The notes beneath the pieces are model-generated. The model saw only the letters and a program-made list of their open reading frames with translations. It was not told the DNA's origin and did no database searches. A DNA stretch of 64,000 nt from Cryptosporidium bovis (Eukaryota > Apicomplexa > Conoidasida > Eucoccidiorida > Cryptosporidiidae). The stretch covers positions 1 through 64,000 of the forward strand of contig VHIT02000053.1 of assembly GCA_009768925.2 (NCBI GenBank), given 5' to 3'. Positions 32,247 through 42,579 of this stretch are shown in pieces (within the stretch, counting starts at the first letter, position 1; each line of letters opens with the position of its first letter). The translations under genes were made by a program, and so were the position numbers.

Positions 32247-32706
32247 CTAAATATTTGATTTTTGAAAGCGAAATCTCTCTATTACCTCTTGGAGTTTTCT
32301 TTCGGTCTTTCTGCATTTCTCAGTCTATTGAAAACTTCTGACTAGTTCAAATTTGTTTAGTTTAATGATTAAAAGACAAGAGAAGGAACTTACCTCTAAT
32401 TCGCTTTTTGATATGCCAGAGCAAAATAAGTATTCATTATTTATGTCTAACTGAATGAAGGGGTTTGTCATATTCATTTGTCTTATTACTTCTAGAGATG
32501 CTTGGTCACTAACAAAATTAATACGCCGTGTTTATTAATTAAGAAATAATGAAAAGGTGGAGGGAAGAAATAATACATTAATATTTTACCGATTAATGTC
32601 TTGCAAATCTTTTTCTATTGCTTAAAATAATTTACATTAACCCCTTATATTTTTCACTATTTCGGCCAAATAAACTTACCTCCTTACGAATAATCCTCTT
32701 TGACAT
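32247..32706 (-). CDS. Small four-exon protein, prefoldin-like
   Basis: Reconstructed by splicing: exons 32706-32688, 32620-32590, 32508-32394 and 32324-32247, with phases that fit and a total of 243 bases (80 residues). Introns are 67, 81 and 69 bases. The protein has two charged amphipathic helices, starting IEKDLQDINRDQ and ending ETEKCRKTERKLQEVIERF, that flank a beta-hairpin-like stretch NPFIQLDINNEYLFCS. This helix-hairpin-helix plan resembles small prefoldin-fold proteins such as PDRG1. Exon 1 is the weakest part: the phase-compatible donor is C-GTAAGG, whereas the stronger GAG-GTAAGT eight bases later would break the frame. Its 3' end is 65 bases from the converging Herp-like gene. 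Confidence 0.6.
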
Positions 32707-32993
32707 TTTACCATTCTTTATTTCTATTAAAATAAGATATAAATACATATATCAAGCTAATTGAAAAAAATATACACTTTTCTTTCAAATATTCTTTATA
32801 GGTCTATGTTTGTCACAGGCCTTTTTTAGTGGTTTGCCAATCATACATAAATAATAGAAGTAGCAGTTTTTATCAAAGGAAAAAAATGAGTTATATAAGC
32901 GCACTATTTCCGAGGCTCCTAGTTAACTCATTTTCTTTTATTGAAAAAAACGCAATAATTAAAAAATTTTTAAACATTGATTTAATAACAGGA

Positions 32994-35900
32994 CTAATTA
33001 ATCCATTTATCTTCAAATCTCACACTTGATGTTTTATACCCTTTTTTATCAACACTTTTCCTGTTCTCAATGTACTTACTTTTGTCCAATTCCTTATAAA
33101 GGCCATCTTTTCTACAGGAATGACTGCTTTCTTTATGATAATCTTCGGAATCACCCTTTGACTTATATTCATTTTTTTCATTAGTGTCTCTGCAACTTTC
33201 GCTTTCGGATGTTCTGGAACTGTGACTACTTTTATTGTTAGTCGTTTCAGAATCGTAAGTATCTACACCATTGTGTCTTTTGTCCTTAGAGTAATTAGAT
33301 GACGAACTGTTCTTACGATCTTTTTTCATATTTTTAATACTATTACCAGAACTACTGTTCTCACCACCATCAATTGAAAGATTTTCAACTTCAGAGTAAT
33401 TTGACGTTTTCATTTTTGAGCAAATTGAGCCAAATGATGATCTTTGTGAAGAACGATTAGATGATCTTGATTTTCTTACGATTGTGCCGTCTAATATTTG
33501 TCTCCAGTATCTAAGTGGCTTTTTCTTCTCAGAATTATATATTTGGTTTATCCATATTATTTCACTTTGTTTATTAGGACAAATAAACATTATTGATTTA
33601 TCTACTCTCATAAAATATTCAAAGCCAAAGTAAGTAGCAGTATTATTTCCATTAGGGTCGTGTACAATATTATTAACTGTTGATAACATTCTTATATTAT
33701 TTATCTGTGTCTTGTCAGAAACATTGATAATACTTGTACATAAGTTCTCAGAAATAGAATACTCATCTAATAAAATATCATGTGATAGATTTTTCTCAAA
33801 AATATCTTGTGAAACAATATAAAGTCTTAATTTTGTAAGCAATACAATTTTTTGATTTGCTTGTCCAATACCTTCACCTAATACATTCAATCTCTCTAAA
33901 TGAATTACTGGATCTTTACCGACTTTTAATATTGAAGAAATAAACAAATTTTCACTTGATTTTCCTGAAAGTTTTCTATCCAATCTTATCGACATTAAAT
34001 CTGGTATGTCTACTTCTCTTTCTTCATAGTACTTGCTACCATCCTCATCTTCATATATTATGGTTTCTTTATTATAGTGATGATCGTTTTGAGCAAGAAA
34101 TAGTAATTTTTCCCTCTCATTTTCAGGATTTTGAGGAACCACATCTACCAAGGGTATATCCTCCTTTATACTTGATTTACCTATTTTAACATTAGAACCT
34201 TTTTTAGATAAAGTTCTAATGCACAATCTAGCAGCTCCTACATTAAGTATACATGATTTAACGTCGTTGTCCTCACCCTTTAGCATTGATATCCATTTCT
34301 CCGCTACATCGAATGACTTACATGAGAAAATCCATGCCTCTACAGTATTCCCTCCCATTACATTACTAATTTCAAAACCGTCCTGAATTGTATTGAGTTC
34401 AGTTTCAGCAGCACCCAAGTATTTGGACGTTTCTGGTGTAATCAAATTTGAGTGTATTGACTGAATTCTAATATTGGTATGTCTTATATCTGCTACAAAT
34501 AGTGAATTTTTTGGTTTTTCAATCTTTCCAAAAAATATGGGAATATTAATTTTTGATATTCCAGGAGATATTAATGGCAATTCCCTTGATTTTTCATCAT
34601 TATTCAAATCATTCTTGATTTGATTAACGTTTTCTAGAATAGTAGATGAGACTTGATTCGTATCTTCAGAGTATATTTCACTCATATTGTTAGGGTCATA
34701 TAAAATTATAAATGGAAAGCAGTATTTTATTGCTATTTTCCTAAATTTTTGGTCATTTTCTTTTTCTTTGCTATAAACACAAGTACCCATAAGTTCACCA
34801 GAAAAATGTATTTGTGACTCATAGTACTCTTCGGACAACATTTTTTCTTCTTTAGATCTTCCATTTGCTTCTAAACTCTTATCTCTTCCAATTGTCAATA
34901 TTTCTATTTGTTTTTCATCTTCATCTTTAACGATATTTTCAGAATCTGATAACGCCTTTATTACATTTAGATCATCATAGTTATTCCCACTTTTTTTTTT
35001 AAAGTCAAATTTAAACAACATATCATTTTTCTTATCTGACAAATTGTTGGCTTTCTTTTGCTTCGTACCTTTCCAATTTCTAAGTCCAAGCCACTCTTGT
35101 ATTTTCAAGTCATTTTTTGTTTTCGTAGCAACTTTTGATTTAACAGTTGTTGATTTCGGAGCAGATAAAGGATTTGCGACATTCTTTAATTTATCATATT
35201 GAATTACCTTGAGTTTATTTGTAAATATCTTGTGAACCTTTGCTCTTTTTGATCTATCCTCAGCGTTTTCTCTCCCATAAACTTTAACATTAATTGGACC
35301 GATCTCTTCTACTACTGACAAGTCGCCCATTGATATTCTTTTAATTGCATCTGATAATTTAATTGCATGATTTGTGTGTTCTTGAGTATATTTGTCCGTA
35401 TCTTCTAATACTTCATTTATTGTTTCTAGATTTAAATTCCAATAAGGAACACTTAGATGTTGTAATTCAGGAGCAAATACTCTGTAATTGGGATCTAATG
35501 TACCTTTGACTACATTACTTATTTTTACATATCTATTTAATGCGTGACTTGGAGAATCTTTTGCAAGTTGAAGAATAATACTCACTTCACCACATATACT
35601 TACCAATATTTCTTTTAAATTTATACAACTTTGCATAATATCTTCACCTCCCCTTTCCAGTTTATTTGAAAGTAAATTAAGTTCTGTAAATAACAATTGC
35701 TCTTCAGAATTAATGGCTTTTGTTAATGATTTCTGCGAGTCCTCTACATTTAACAAGTTGCTTTCAAAAATGTTTTTTCTTTGTTCTGAGGATCCCGTTA
35801 CTTCTAGTATTTTTTGTGACATATAGAACGCAGCCGAATTCAATGAAGATAGCGACTGAAGTAGTATTTGCCTTGCTCTTGGTATTGCTTCTGGCAAAGT

Positions 35901-36401
35901 TAATAACAAATGTGAACCATGACCATCTATAATTATACATGTTTCACATATCATTAAATAGTTGCAACTCGTACAGCAATAGGTTAACTCCTTGTTTTTA
36001 TGTCTTTTGCACATGTTTCTTTGTTTTAATTGTAGATTTTTCGATGTGTCGGATCTATCCAATGTTGAGTGTTTAACTGAAATGATGTCGTGATAACTTC
36101 CAGCAGAAACATGATTTACATGAGCACATGACGCACAATAGAAACACATACATGTGCTACAATAAAGAGTACTTGGAATTATCCAGCAATGCATACATAC
36201 TCTGTTTTCCATATTCACATTAAAATCATCACTTGTACCAAAATTATTAAATAATTTCTCAAATATGCTATGTTTACCTTGAACGGAATTTGGTAGTGCC
36301 TTATTGAGGTCAGTTAATTTATTTTTCACCCCTTCATTTTTTACATCATCTTCAGTTTTATTCTTTTCATTTTTATCCTCTTTCTTTGTTTCAACTGCCA
36401 T
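32994..36401 (-). CDS. Large protein with two B-box zinc fingers
   Basis: A 1135-residue protein. Two B-box-type zinc-binding regions lie at about 68-108 (CMHC, CSTC, CASCAH) and 131-165 (CKRH, CCTSC, CETC, DGHGSH). A helical region follows at about 170-290, as in TRIM-like proteins, but no RING finger is present at the N-terminus. The middle part (about 380-560) is Lys-rich. A C-terminal region around 880-990 ends in YFGFEYFMRVDKSIMFICP followed by EIIWINQIY, reminiscent of a PH-like fold. The last 140 residues are a Ser/Lys/Asp-rich low-complexity tail. B-boxes usually mediate protein-protein contacts; the function here is unknown. It starts at the first ATG and has no intron. Confidence 0.85.
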   Translation of the reverse strand: MAVETKKEDKNEKNKTEDDVKNEGVKNKLTDLNKALPNSVQGKHSIFEKLFNNFGTSDDFNVNMENRVCMHCWIIPSTLYCSTCMCFYCASCAHVNHVSAGSYHDIISVKHSTLDRSDTSKNLQLKQRNMCKRHKNKELTYCCTSCNYLMICETCIIIDGHGSHLLLTLPEAIPRARQILLQSLSSLNSAAFYMSQKILEVTGSSEQRKNIFESNLLNVEDSQKSLTKAINSEEQLLFTELNLLSNKLERGGEDIMQSCINLKEILVSICGEVSIILQLAKDSPSHALNRYVKISNVVKGTLDPNYRVFAPELQHLSVPYWNLNLETINEVLEDTDKYTQEHTNHAIKLSDAIKRISMGDLSVVEEIGPINVKVYGRENAEDRSKRAKVHKIFTNKLKVIQYDKLKNVANPLSAPKSTTVKSKVATKTKNDLKIQEWLGLRNWKGTKQKKANNLSDKKNDMLFKFDFKKKSGNNYDDLNVIKALSDSENIVKDEDEKQIEILTIGRDKSLEANGRSKEEKMLSEEYYESQIHFSGELMGTCVYSKEKENDQKFRKIAIKYCFPFIILYDPNNMSEIYSEDTNQVSSTILENVNQIKNDLNNDEKSRELPLISPGISKINIPIFFGKIEKPKNSLFVADIRHTNIRIQSIHSNLITPETSKYLGAAETELNTIQDGFEISNVMGGNTVEAWIFSCKSFDVAEKWISMLKGEDNDVKSCILNVGAARLCIRTLSKKGSNVKIGKSSIKEDIPLVDVVPQNPENEREKLLFLAQNDHHYNKETIIYEDEDGSKYYEEREVDIPDLMSIRLDRKLSGKSSENLFISSILKVGKDPVIHLERLNVLGEGIGQANQKIVLLTKLRLYIVSQDIFEKNLSHDILLDEYSISENLCTSIINVSDKTQINNIRMLSTVNNIVHDPNGNNTATYFGFEYFMRVDKSIMFICPNKQSEIIWINQIYNSEKKKPLRYWRQILDGTIVRKSRSSNRSSQRSSFGSICSKMKTSNYSEVENLSIDGGENSSSGNSIKNMKKDRKNSSSSNYSKDKRHNGVDTYDSETTNNKSSHSSRTSESESCRDTNEKNEYKSKGDSEDYHKESSHSCRKDGLYKELDKSKYIENRKSVDKKGYKTSSVRFEDKWIN

Positions 36402-36767
36402 ATTTTATCCTTTTTACCATGACTTTTTTATTTTCAAAAAATGACAAAAGTTCCGCACTTTTGTTAATAAATGTATATGGTTCTTAAAATGGCAAAAGCT
36501 TTCAAACAAGCACACATTGAATGTGTTGAAAACTGATTTTTTTGTTTTCAAATTTTTCTAGGACAAAATAGTACTTTGATTGTTATGACTATTTCAATTT
36601 AAAATTATTTTCTGTACTAAGATAAAATACAGTTATTTCCATTAAATTCTAGTTCATTTTTCATCTATTACAACTACCAATATATATATATATTTTATGT
36701 CAAGTCTAAGAACGACATGACATACAAAATTAGTATTATTTGTAAACAATTCAAAGTTGAAATGCAG
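36402..36767. other. Intergenic region between B-box gene and RAD51 paralogue
   Basis: AT-rich spacer with a short TA run near 36680. Nothing else is seen. Confidence 0.6.
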
Positions 36768-38162
36768 CTATGTAAATTGACAATTAGATTCGAAAATACC
36801 AACTTTCTCCTGAATAACACAAACATATTTTCCAATAGAAATACGATTTGATTTATATATTGTCCACCTTAGGACTTTTGCAATGTGGGGAAATGATGCA
36901 TGCATACAGTTTCGCGAAAAACCCGCCTCATTAGCATTAATATTGTGAATATTCTCAATAAGGACTCTATTATGAGGAAATTGAGTCCAGCTTTGATCAA
37001 TTTCAGTGGCAGAAACATTGGTTGGTGGCGGTATTGGGAAAGAATAGTTTCCCTCAGTAAATGTAACAGTAGTTGGACACTTGACATTGGAAAGTAGTTT
37101 TTGATTAAGACTTGAATAAGTACTGATATTATCATTTGTGCTTGAGTTGCCATTCGCCAGGTTTGGAATTCCACTCCAGGCATTGGTTTTTGGATTTTGT
37201 TTGACTAAAGCGGTAACCACACATGAAATATTCAAAACTTTGCATGTATACCTTAAAAGTTTTCCAATAATAAAAATGACATCTTTCATATCTTTAAAGT
37301 ATTTGTTTGTAGGTAATGATGGGTCCTGATTCACAATGAAAGTATGTGTTCCAATAATTGCTGTAATAGAGTCAATAACAATGAATTTTAGATTGCAAAG
37401 TTCATTATTTTTAATGCTTTGCATGTTATAAAGGAGATTTGTAAGTTGGCTGTAGTCGCTTACTGTAACTACATTTATGTTAGACAGAAAGTATTGGACA
37501 TTGCGACTTAGTTTAGGAGTATTTTGCGTAAATTGTGAATTAGTGTTTGTATCACACTCGTTTTCTCCAGAAAGTTTTTCAAAACATTTTTTAATATAAA
37601 TAGGGTCAAAGCTGTTGTTTGTAGTCTGAATATATAGAACGTTGCAACATGAGTTTCTTTCATTTTTTTCATATTCTTCATCTGGATTAAAGGAGTTAAA
37701 CATAGTTTTAGATATCATCCAATGAACCGTTCTTCTTATTGCTGAAAGATCTTGACCAAAAAACTCTGTAATTTCCCCCAATAACAAACCTCCATCAAAA
37801 AAATCCATTAAACAATCTGATCCGAGATCAACTCCAGAATTGTTATTGTTATTCCATTGACTTTTCGCCTCTTCTAATAGTCTTAATCCACTTTTAAATC
37901 CAACACTAAATTCGTCATTTAAGTTTAATGGTGGAAATACGTCGTTTAAAACAGGATTTTTTGGGAACGAAGTTATTCTTTCTCTGCATTTTGAATATAT
38001 CTCGGCTAGTTTTTTCTTTTTTATTCCTTTATTTTTTAAATTGCCGAGTAATAATTGTGGAACTGTATTTATACCTATACCTTTAAGTTTATTCGCAGTC
38101 TCACTGTCTAAATCCAATATCTCCATTAATCCACGTGAATTTTCTGTATTAACATTGTTCAT
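36768..38162 (-). CDS. RAD51 paralogue (RAD51D-like) with degenerate Walker A
   Basis: A 464-residue RecA/RAD51-family protein. An N-terminal helix-hairpin-helix-like segment (KLKGIGINTVPQLL) precedes the ATPase core. The phrase before the nucleotide site, DGGLLLGEITEFFGQ (about 123-137), is typical of RAD51 paralogues. The expected G-x-x-x-x-G-K-T is replaced by GQDLSAIRR, so the Walker A lysine and threonine are missing. A Walker B-like FIVIDSITAI is present. The later CVVTALVKQNPKT region matches the family's strand before the KPALG-like motif. Paralogues assist RAD51 filament assembly in recombination. Asn-rich insertions interrupt the core. Assignment to RAD51D over other paralogues is tentative. 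Intronless. Confidence 0.8.
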   Translation of the reverse strand: MNNVNTENSRGLMEILDLDSETANKLKGIGINTVPQLLLGNLKNKGIKKKKLAEIYSKCRERITSFPKNPVLNDVFPPLNLNDEFSVGFKSGLRLLEEAKSQWNNNNNSGVDLGSDCLMDFFDGGLLLGEITEFFGQDLSAIRRTVHWMISKTMFNSFNPDEEYEKNERNSCCNVLYIQTTNNSFDPIYIKKCFEKLSGENECDTNTNSQFTQNTPKLSRNVQYFLSNINVVTVSDYSQLTNLLYNMQSIKNNELCNLKFIVIDSITAIIGTHTFIVNQDPSLPTNKYFKDMKDVIFIIGKLLRYTCKVLNISCVVTALVKQNPKTNAWSGIPNLANGNSSTNDNISTYSSLNQKLLSNVKCPTTVTFTEGNYSFPIPPPTNVSATEIDQSWTQFPHNRVLIENIHNINANEAGFSRNCMHASFPHIAKVLRWTIYKSNRISIGKYVCVIQEKVGIFESNCQFT

Positions 38163-38764
38163 TTTAATAAGATAGTATGATTATACTCTGTAGTTACACG
38201 CCAATTCGTAGTTTTCACACGAATTCCAATTTTTTCACTTATAATTTAAACACATTTTATTGAGATGTACTTTGGATGAACCGGAACAAAATGGGCATGT
38301 TATTGAAGTTATATTGGCATGAACGTAATTTTAATTTTACAAATAAAATATTCAGTTGATTTTTAAATTCAAGTAGAGGTTTATGTTGTTTAAATTGCCT
38401 TTTATTTATTTTAGATTTACCTCTAGCGGTATCTTAGTTAAAGTTGCATGCAAACATTTTTCACTATTATGTGAGGCGAGAAATAATTAAGATCATCGAT
38501 ATTGTAGAGAAATAATGAGTATAAATTTTAAAAGTAGCATTATATTCAAAAGATATTACAACATTTTTATTGCAATTCATATTTTTTGGCTTATTTGTAT
38601 TACAGTTTAACTTTTTTTTTCTTTTTTGAAATGCCAATATTTAAATACGGGTATCGAATTATAGTAAAAACAAATTTATCGTTAAATTTTGGTATATAAT
38701 TAAAATTAACACATCTTATTCTTAGATAGTATCTACTGTTATTTTTAATTTTACCGACAACTAA
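38163..38764. other. Divergent promoter region, RAD51 paralogue / secreted Cys-rich protein
   Basis: A 602-base AT-rich gap with one TTGCATGCAA motif at 38444-38453 and no GGCGCC. No gene is seen. Confidence 0.6.
38444..38453. promoter_or_regulatory. TGCATGCA-type motif
   Basis: TTGCATGCAA palindrome, about 310 bases upstream of the secreted Cys-rich protein and 280 bases upstream of the RAD51 paralogue. Confidence 0.45.
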
Positions 38765-40414
38765 ATGATCAGACATATTATTACTAAAAAAGAACTAGTT
38801 AGATTTGTGAGAATTGCAATCAATATCTGTATATTAGGTAGTATAGAATTTGTAACAGGGAAACATGAAGGTGATCGGATAGAATATGGTGATAACGGGA
38901 ACAATGTAGTATTAAATAAAGAGTCTGTGTTAACAAAAGCACCTCCTGTGACGTTATTTGGAGATCCAAGCGTAACACTAGTAATACCAGCAAGAAAGGT
39001 TTGCCATAAAGGGTCTTTTGACTCGGAGTATAATTCATGCACTTACATCGATAAGAAAGATGAAGCTGTTCCAATTTATGAGGTGGGTTGATACATTATT
39101 AGGAATCAAGAGAATATTCTATAAATAGCAAATGACTAAATTGATTAAATAATAACTAAAACAAGCCTTGTATCGGAAATTCAACCTTAGTTGACGGTTA
39201 TTGCATAGGTACAATGATTTCTGATTACGAAAAGTACTGCAGTGGACGGTGGGTTAAATAGGATTTAAGATCTGAATCTTACATCTAAATAACGTGAAAT
39301 AATAACATTGATAATTAAATTGTGAAACGACTTTTATTCACTCTAGCTATAGGTTGAATAACGAGGAACTTTGCATTAAATATTCAACATATATACCTCC
39401 AAGAAAGATATGCCCTGAGGGATTTGAATTAAAATCATTTGGACAAGAACAAATGAAAACAAGGAGTTGTGTAAGAAGTATGTATTCCAGGCCCATTAAA
39501 ATTCCAGCAACAGACTCCTTAGGAAGAGAAAATTACAAGAAGGATTGCAATCTAAAAGATAATAAATATTGCCCAATAGTAAATTCACCGGTGCCAGCTA
39601 AATACGTAATGTATTGTGAGAAAGGATCAAAGTTAATTAAATCTTTAGACAATTCAAAGGCAACATGTTTAACTAGAGTTACAGTTATTCCAGAGTTTGA
39701 TAAGAGATGTGGAGGGACTCAGTCAAATTGGTTTTGGGACGGAAGTTTATCTGCCTGTATGAAACTTAAAACTCATGAGCCAAAGTTAAGATGTCCTCAT
39801 CCAAGGCCTGCTCCAGGAGGCGAGGTCGGCAATTGGGATACTCCAGAATATGAGCCTCATCCAATTTACACCTGTCTTGCAAATAGGTCGAGAGCAATCG
39901 TGAAGGGTAAGTTATTTCTTTTAATAAATATTTATTTGACCTATAATTATTTAAACCAATAAATCTCTCGCACAAACAGGATGTCCTGAAGGTTACACTC
40001 TGAAAAAGAGGAGATGCTTCAGACTAATTAAACTTCCGTATGAATTGGACTGTGAACATGCTCAGGGGTAAGTTTATTTGTTTAAAGGTAATAAATAGGT
40101 GCTTTTTATTTAAACTTGAACAATAACTCGAATAAAACAACGATTTGAATGTTATAAACATCACGCCTAAATTCAGGTTCAAATTTGAGTACGATCAGTC
40201 CAATAAGCTAGGCGTGTGCAAATATAAGCATAATCAAGAAGATTATATTGGGCTTCCAAGCTATCCTTCTTCGAGAGAAGCACTTACGTCACACCAAATA
40301 TTCAAACATGCTAACATTGAGGATATCATTAGGGCATACCAACAGGGTACTCTCAATTTAAGGGCTATAGAAAAACAGCTTCTGGATGAATACCAAAACA
40401 AATCAGAAAATTAA
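38765..40414 (+). CDS. Secreted cysteine-rich protein, oocyst-wall-like, five exons
   Basis: Exons 38765-39082, 39166-39248, 39347-39906, 39980-40067 and 40177-40414 are phase-consistent and encode 428 residues. An N-terminal hydrophobic stretch (RFVRIAINICILGSIEF) fits a signal peptide. The rest has about 25 cysteines and several short repeats of the type CPEGFEL and CPEGYTLKKRRCF, each followed by another Cys. This is the pattern of Cryptosporidium oocyst wall proteins, though the number of repeats is small. Exon 2 contributes TLVDGYC and DYEKYCSG. Its acceptor (ACAAG at 39165) and the GTGGGT donors at 39083 and 39249 are weak by consensus, so exons 1-2 are the least certain. The other donors are GTAAGT. 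The cell-wall role is inferred. Confidence 0.82.
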
Positions 40415-40434
40415 TATTTAAGGCTTATATGCAC

Positions 40435-40446
40435 GCCGGCGCCGGC
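40435..40446. promoter_or_regulatory. GCCGGCGCCGGC palindrome
   Basis: A 12-base perfect palindrome centred on GGCGCC, 154 bases upstream of the DRS1 ATG and only about 20 bases after the stop codon of the preceding gene. Confidence 0.5.
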
Positions 40447-40599
40447 GGGCTCCCGAAATTGATGCTATTTTAACAGTTAAAAATAGATAGTAATTTTGCA
40501 ACATAAAAAGTACAGCAAGGGGTGCGTACTAAAGAGCTGGAGAGGTGATAAGAATATAACTCAAAACTTATTAAAGAGACAAGTTTGGTGTTAGGGAGA

Positions 40600-42177
40600 A
40601 TGTGGAGTTCACTCCAGTTAAGCAGGCCACTGTTAAAGGCCCTAGGCGATTTAGGCTTTACAGATGCAACACCTATACAAAAAGAAGTGATTCCAGTGGC
40701 ATTATCAGGACGTGATATAATGGCGGAGGCTGAAACAGGAAGTGGTAAGACAGCTGCCTTTTTGTTACCTACCTTGGAGAGACTGCTGAGGTCACCTTTT
40801 ATTAGGAATACAAAAGTAACTTCCTCAGGGAGATACGGAGGAGTGGGAACGAAGGTGTTGATATTGATTCCAAGTAGAGAGCTTGCAATGCAATGTTTTG
40901 GTGTGCTAGAGTCTTTGGTTAAATACAGTCCAATGGTAACAAGAGCTGTCGTGACGGGAGGTATGAATGTAAAGGAACAGGAACGCATTTTAAAGTGCCA
41001 ACCACATATAGTTGTAGCTACGCCAGGTAGAATACTGGACATGCTACTGAACACTATTAGCATTCAACTTGAGCTTTTGGAGATAGTAATACTGGATGAG
41101 GCTGACAGATTACTAGATATGGGGTTTAGGCAGGAGTGTTTAGAAATACTACGTTTTTCATCTAGAACAAGGCAAACAATGTTGTTTTCAGCGACGTTGA
41201 GTAGAGGAGTAACTGATCTTGCATTGTTGGCTTTAAATAATCCTTTTAAGGTTTCAACCGTTGGCTTAAAACCAACTGACAGCGCGGATTCTAGCTTGGA
41301 TGACTCACTAATTACTGGTTTATCATCAACATTAGAACAGGAGTTCCTTGAAATAAATGATGAAGCTGAAAGGGAGGGCGCATTATTCCACATATTAACG
41401 AATATTTACAGTAAGAGAGTGATTGTATTCTTTCAAACAAAAAAAGAAGCAAGAAGATGTTCTATATTGTGCAGAATATTTGGTTTATCTACAACGGAAC
41501 TACACGGTTTTTTACCACAAGAAAAAAGAATTGAAAACTTTTCCAAGTTTAAAAAAGGCGAGGCAGATATACTTTTGGCGAGTGAATTAGGAGCTAGAGG
41601 TTTGGATGTACGAGATGTATCTGCTGTTATTAACTTTACCATACCATTAGATGCTTCTAGATATATACATAGAGTCGGAAGGACTGCGAGAATAGGCTCT
41701 AAAGGGTGTTGTATAACTATATACACAAGCAGTGAGAAGAATCAACTTAAATCTTTGATGAAACAGGTGCTGAGGACCTCAAACCCTAATTCAAAAGCAG
41801 CCATAAATAAGGAAAAGGTGTCATCTATCATGAAAAAGAGAGTATTTGCTACTGAAAACATTGAAAAGTGGTCAAAAAGAATATCAGAATCAGAAAAACA
41901 AGTTAAGGACCATATTAAGGCCGATATTGCTGAGAAGGAGCTTAGAATTGCAGAACTGCAACTTAAAAAGACTGAAAACATAATTCAACACAAAAAAGAA
42001 ATTGAAAGCCGTCCGAGAAAAAGATGGTTTGAGAATAAAAAACAAAAGGTAGAAAGGAGAGAAATGGCCAAGAAGGAGATGCTAGACTCATGTTCCGCTC
42101 TAATTGGTAAGCATTCAGGATTTAAAAGAGTTGCATCGACCATATTAGATAACCACAAAAACAAGAAAAAGATGTAG
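40600..42177 (+). CDS. DRS1: DEAD-box RNA helicase DRS1/DDX27
   Basis: A 525-residue ATP-dependent RNA helicase. Drs1/DDX27 is a nucleolar factor for 60S subunit assembly. Motifs in order: Q-motif GFTDATPIQ, motif I AETGSGKT, Ia PSRELA, Ib TPGR, II DEAD, III SAT, IV VIVFFQTK, V ARGLDV and VI HRVGRTAR. The opening WSSLQLSRPLLKAL is the Drs1-type pre-Q sequence, and the C-terminal helical, Lys-rich region with RKRWFENKKQK also fits. The N-terminal acidic extension of fungal and animal Drs1 is absent, as the Q-motif begins about 25 residues in. The start is the first ATG; five preceding codons begin with TTG. Confidence 0.93.
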   Translation: MWSSLQLSRPLLKALGDLGFTDATPIQKEVIPVALSGRDIMAEAETGSGKTAAFLLPTLERLLRSPFIRNTKVTSSGRYGGVGTKVLILIPSRELAMQCFGVLESLVKYSPMVTRAVVTGGMNVKEQERILKCQPHIVVATPGRILDMLLNTISIQLELLEIVILDEADRLLDMGFRQECLEILRFSSRTRQTMLFSATLSRGVTDLALLALNNPFKVSTVGLKPTDSADSSLDDSLITGLSSTLEQEFLEINDEAEREGALFHILTNIYSKRVIVFFQTKKEARRCSILCRIFGLSTTELHGFLPQEKRIENFSKFKKGEADILLASELGARGLDVRDVSAVINFTIPLDASRYIHRVGRTARIGSKGCCITIYTSSEKNQLKSLMKQVLRTSNPNSKAAINKEKVSSIMKKRVFATENIEKWSKRISESEKQVKDHIKADIAEKELRIAELQLKKTENIIQHKKEIESRPRKRWFENKKQKVERREMAKKEMLDSCSALIGKHSGFKRVASTILDNHKNKKKM

Positions 42178-42579
42178 GTATATATACACATAGATACACC
42201 CTCATTCATATCAAACAGTTATTTTTAAATGCATTTAAAAACAAAACAGATAATTAAATATTAATTACGTGAATTTCTCTTTCTTGGATTTTTATAAAAC
42301 CAAGATATTATAATTTAATAATGGTTTTCACTGCATGAAAATGAACGTAAATAGCAAGTAGAATCATCTGTTAATCGCCTAAGTAGATGAATTAGTGGTA
42401 GAAATATCCATTTCAGTAGATTAAGCTATGTTTAAAGAAACAGGTGTAAGGCAAGGACAAAGATAAAATTAACTTATTTTTTAATTTCTGTTCTCTTCCA
42501 AATAAGTAAACAAAATTGAAGTAAAAATCATTTAATAGAATAATTCAACTGTCAAACATGTGAACATTTTATATATGCC
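42178..42579. other. Convergent intergenic region
   Basis: A 402-base AT-rich gap between the 3' ends of DRS1 and the LAMTOR2-like gene; nothing recognised. Confidence 0.6.

Noticed and set aside
32672-32690. GAG-GTAAGT as donor for exon 1 of the small four-exon gene
   Set aside because: It leaves phase 0, but all acceptors before exon 2 need phase 1; the overlapping C-GTAAGG donor fits.
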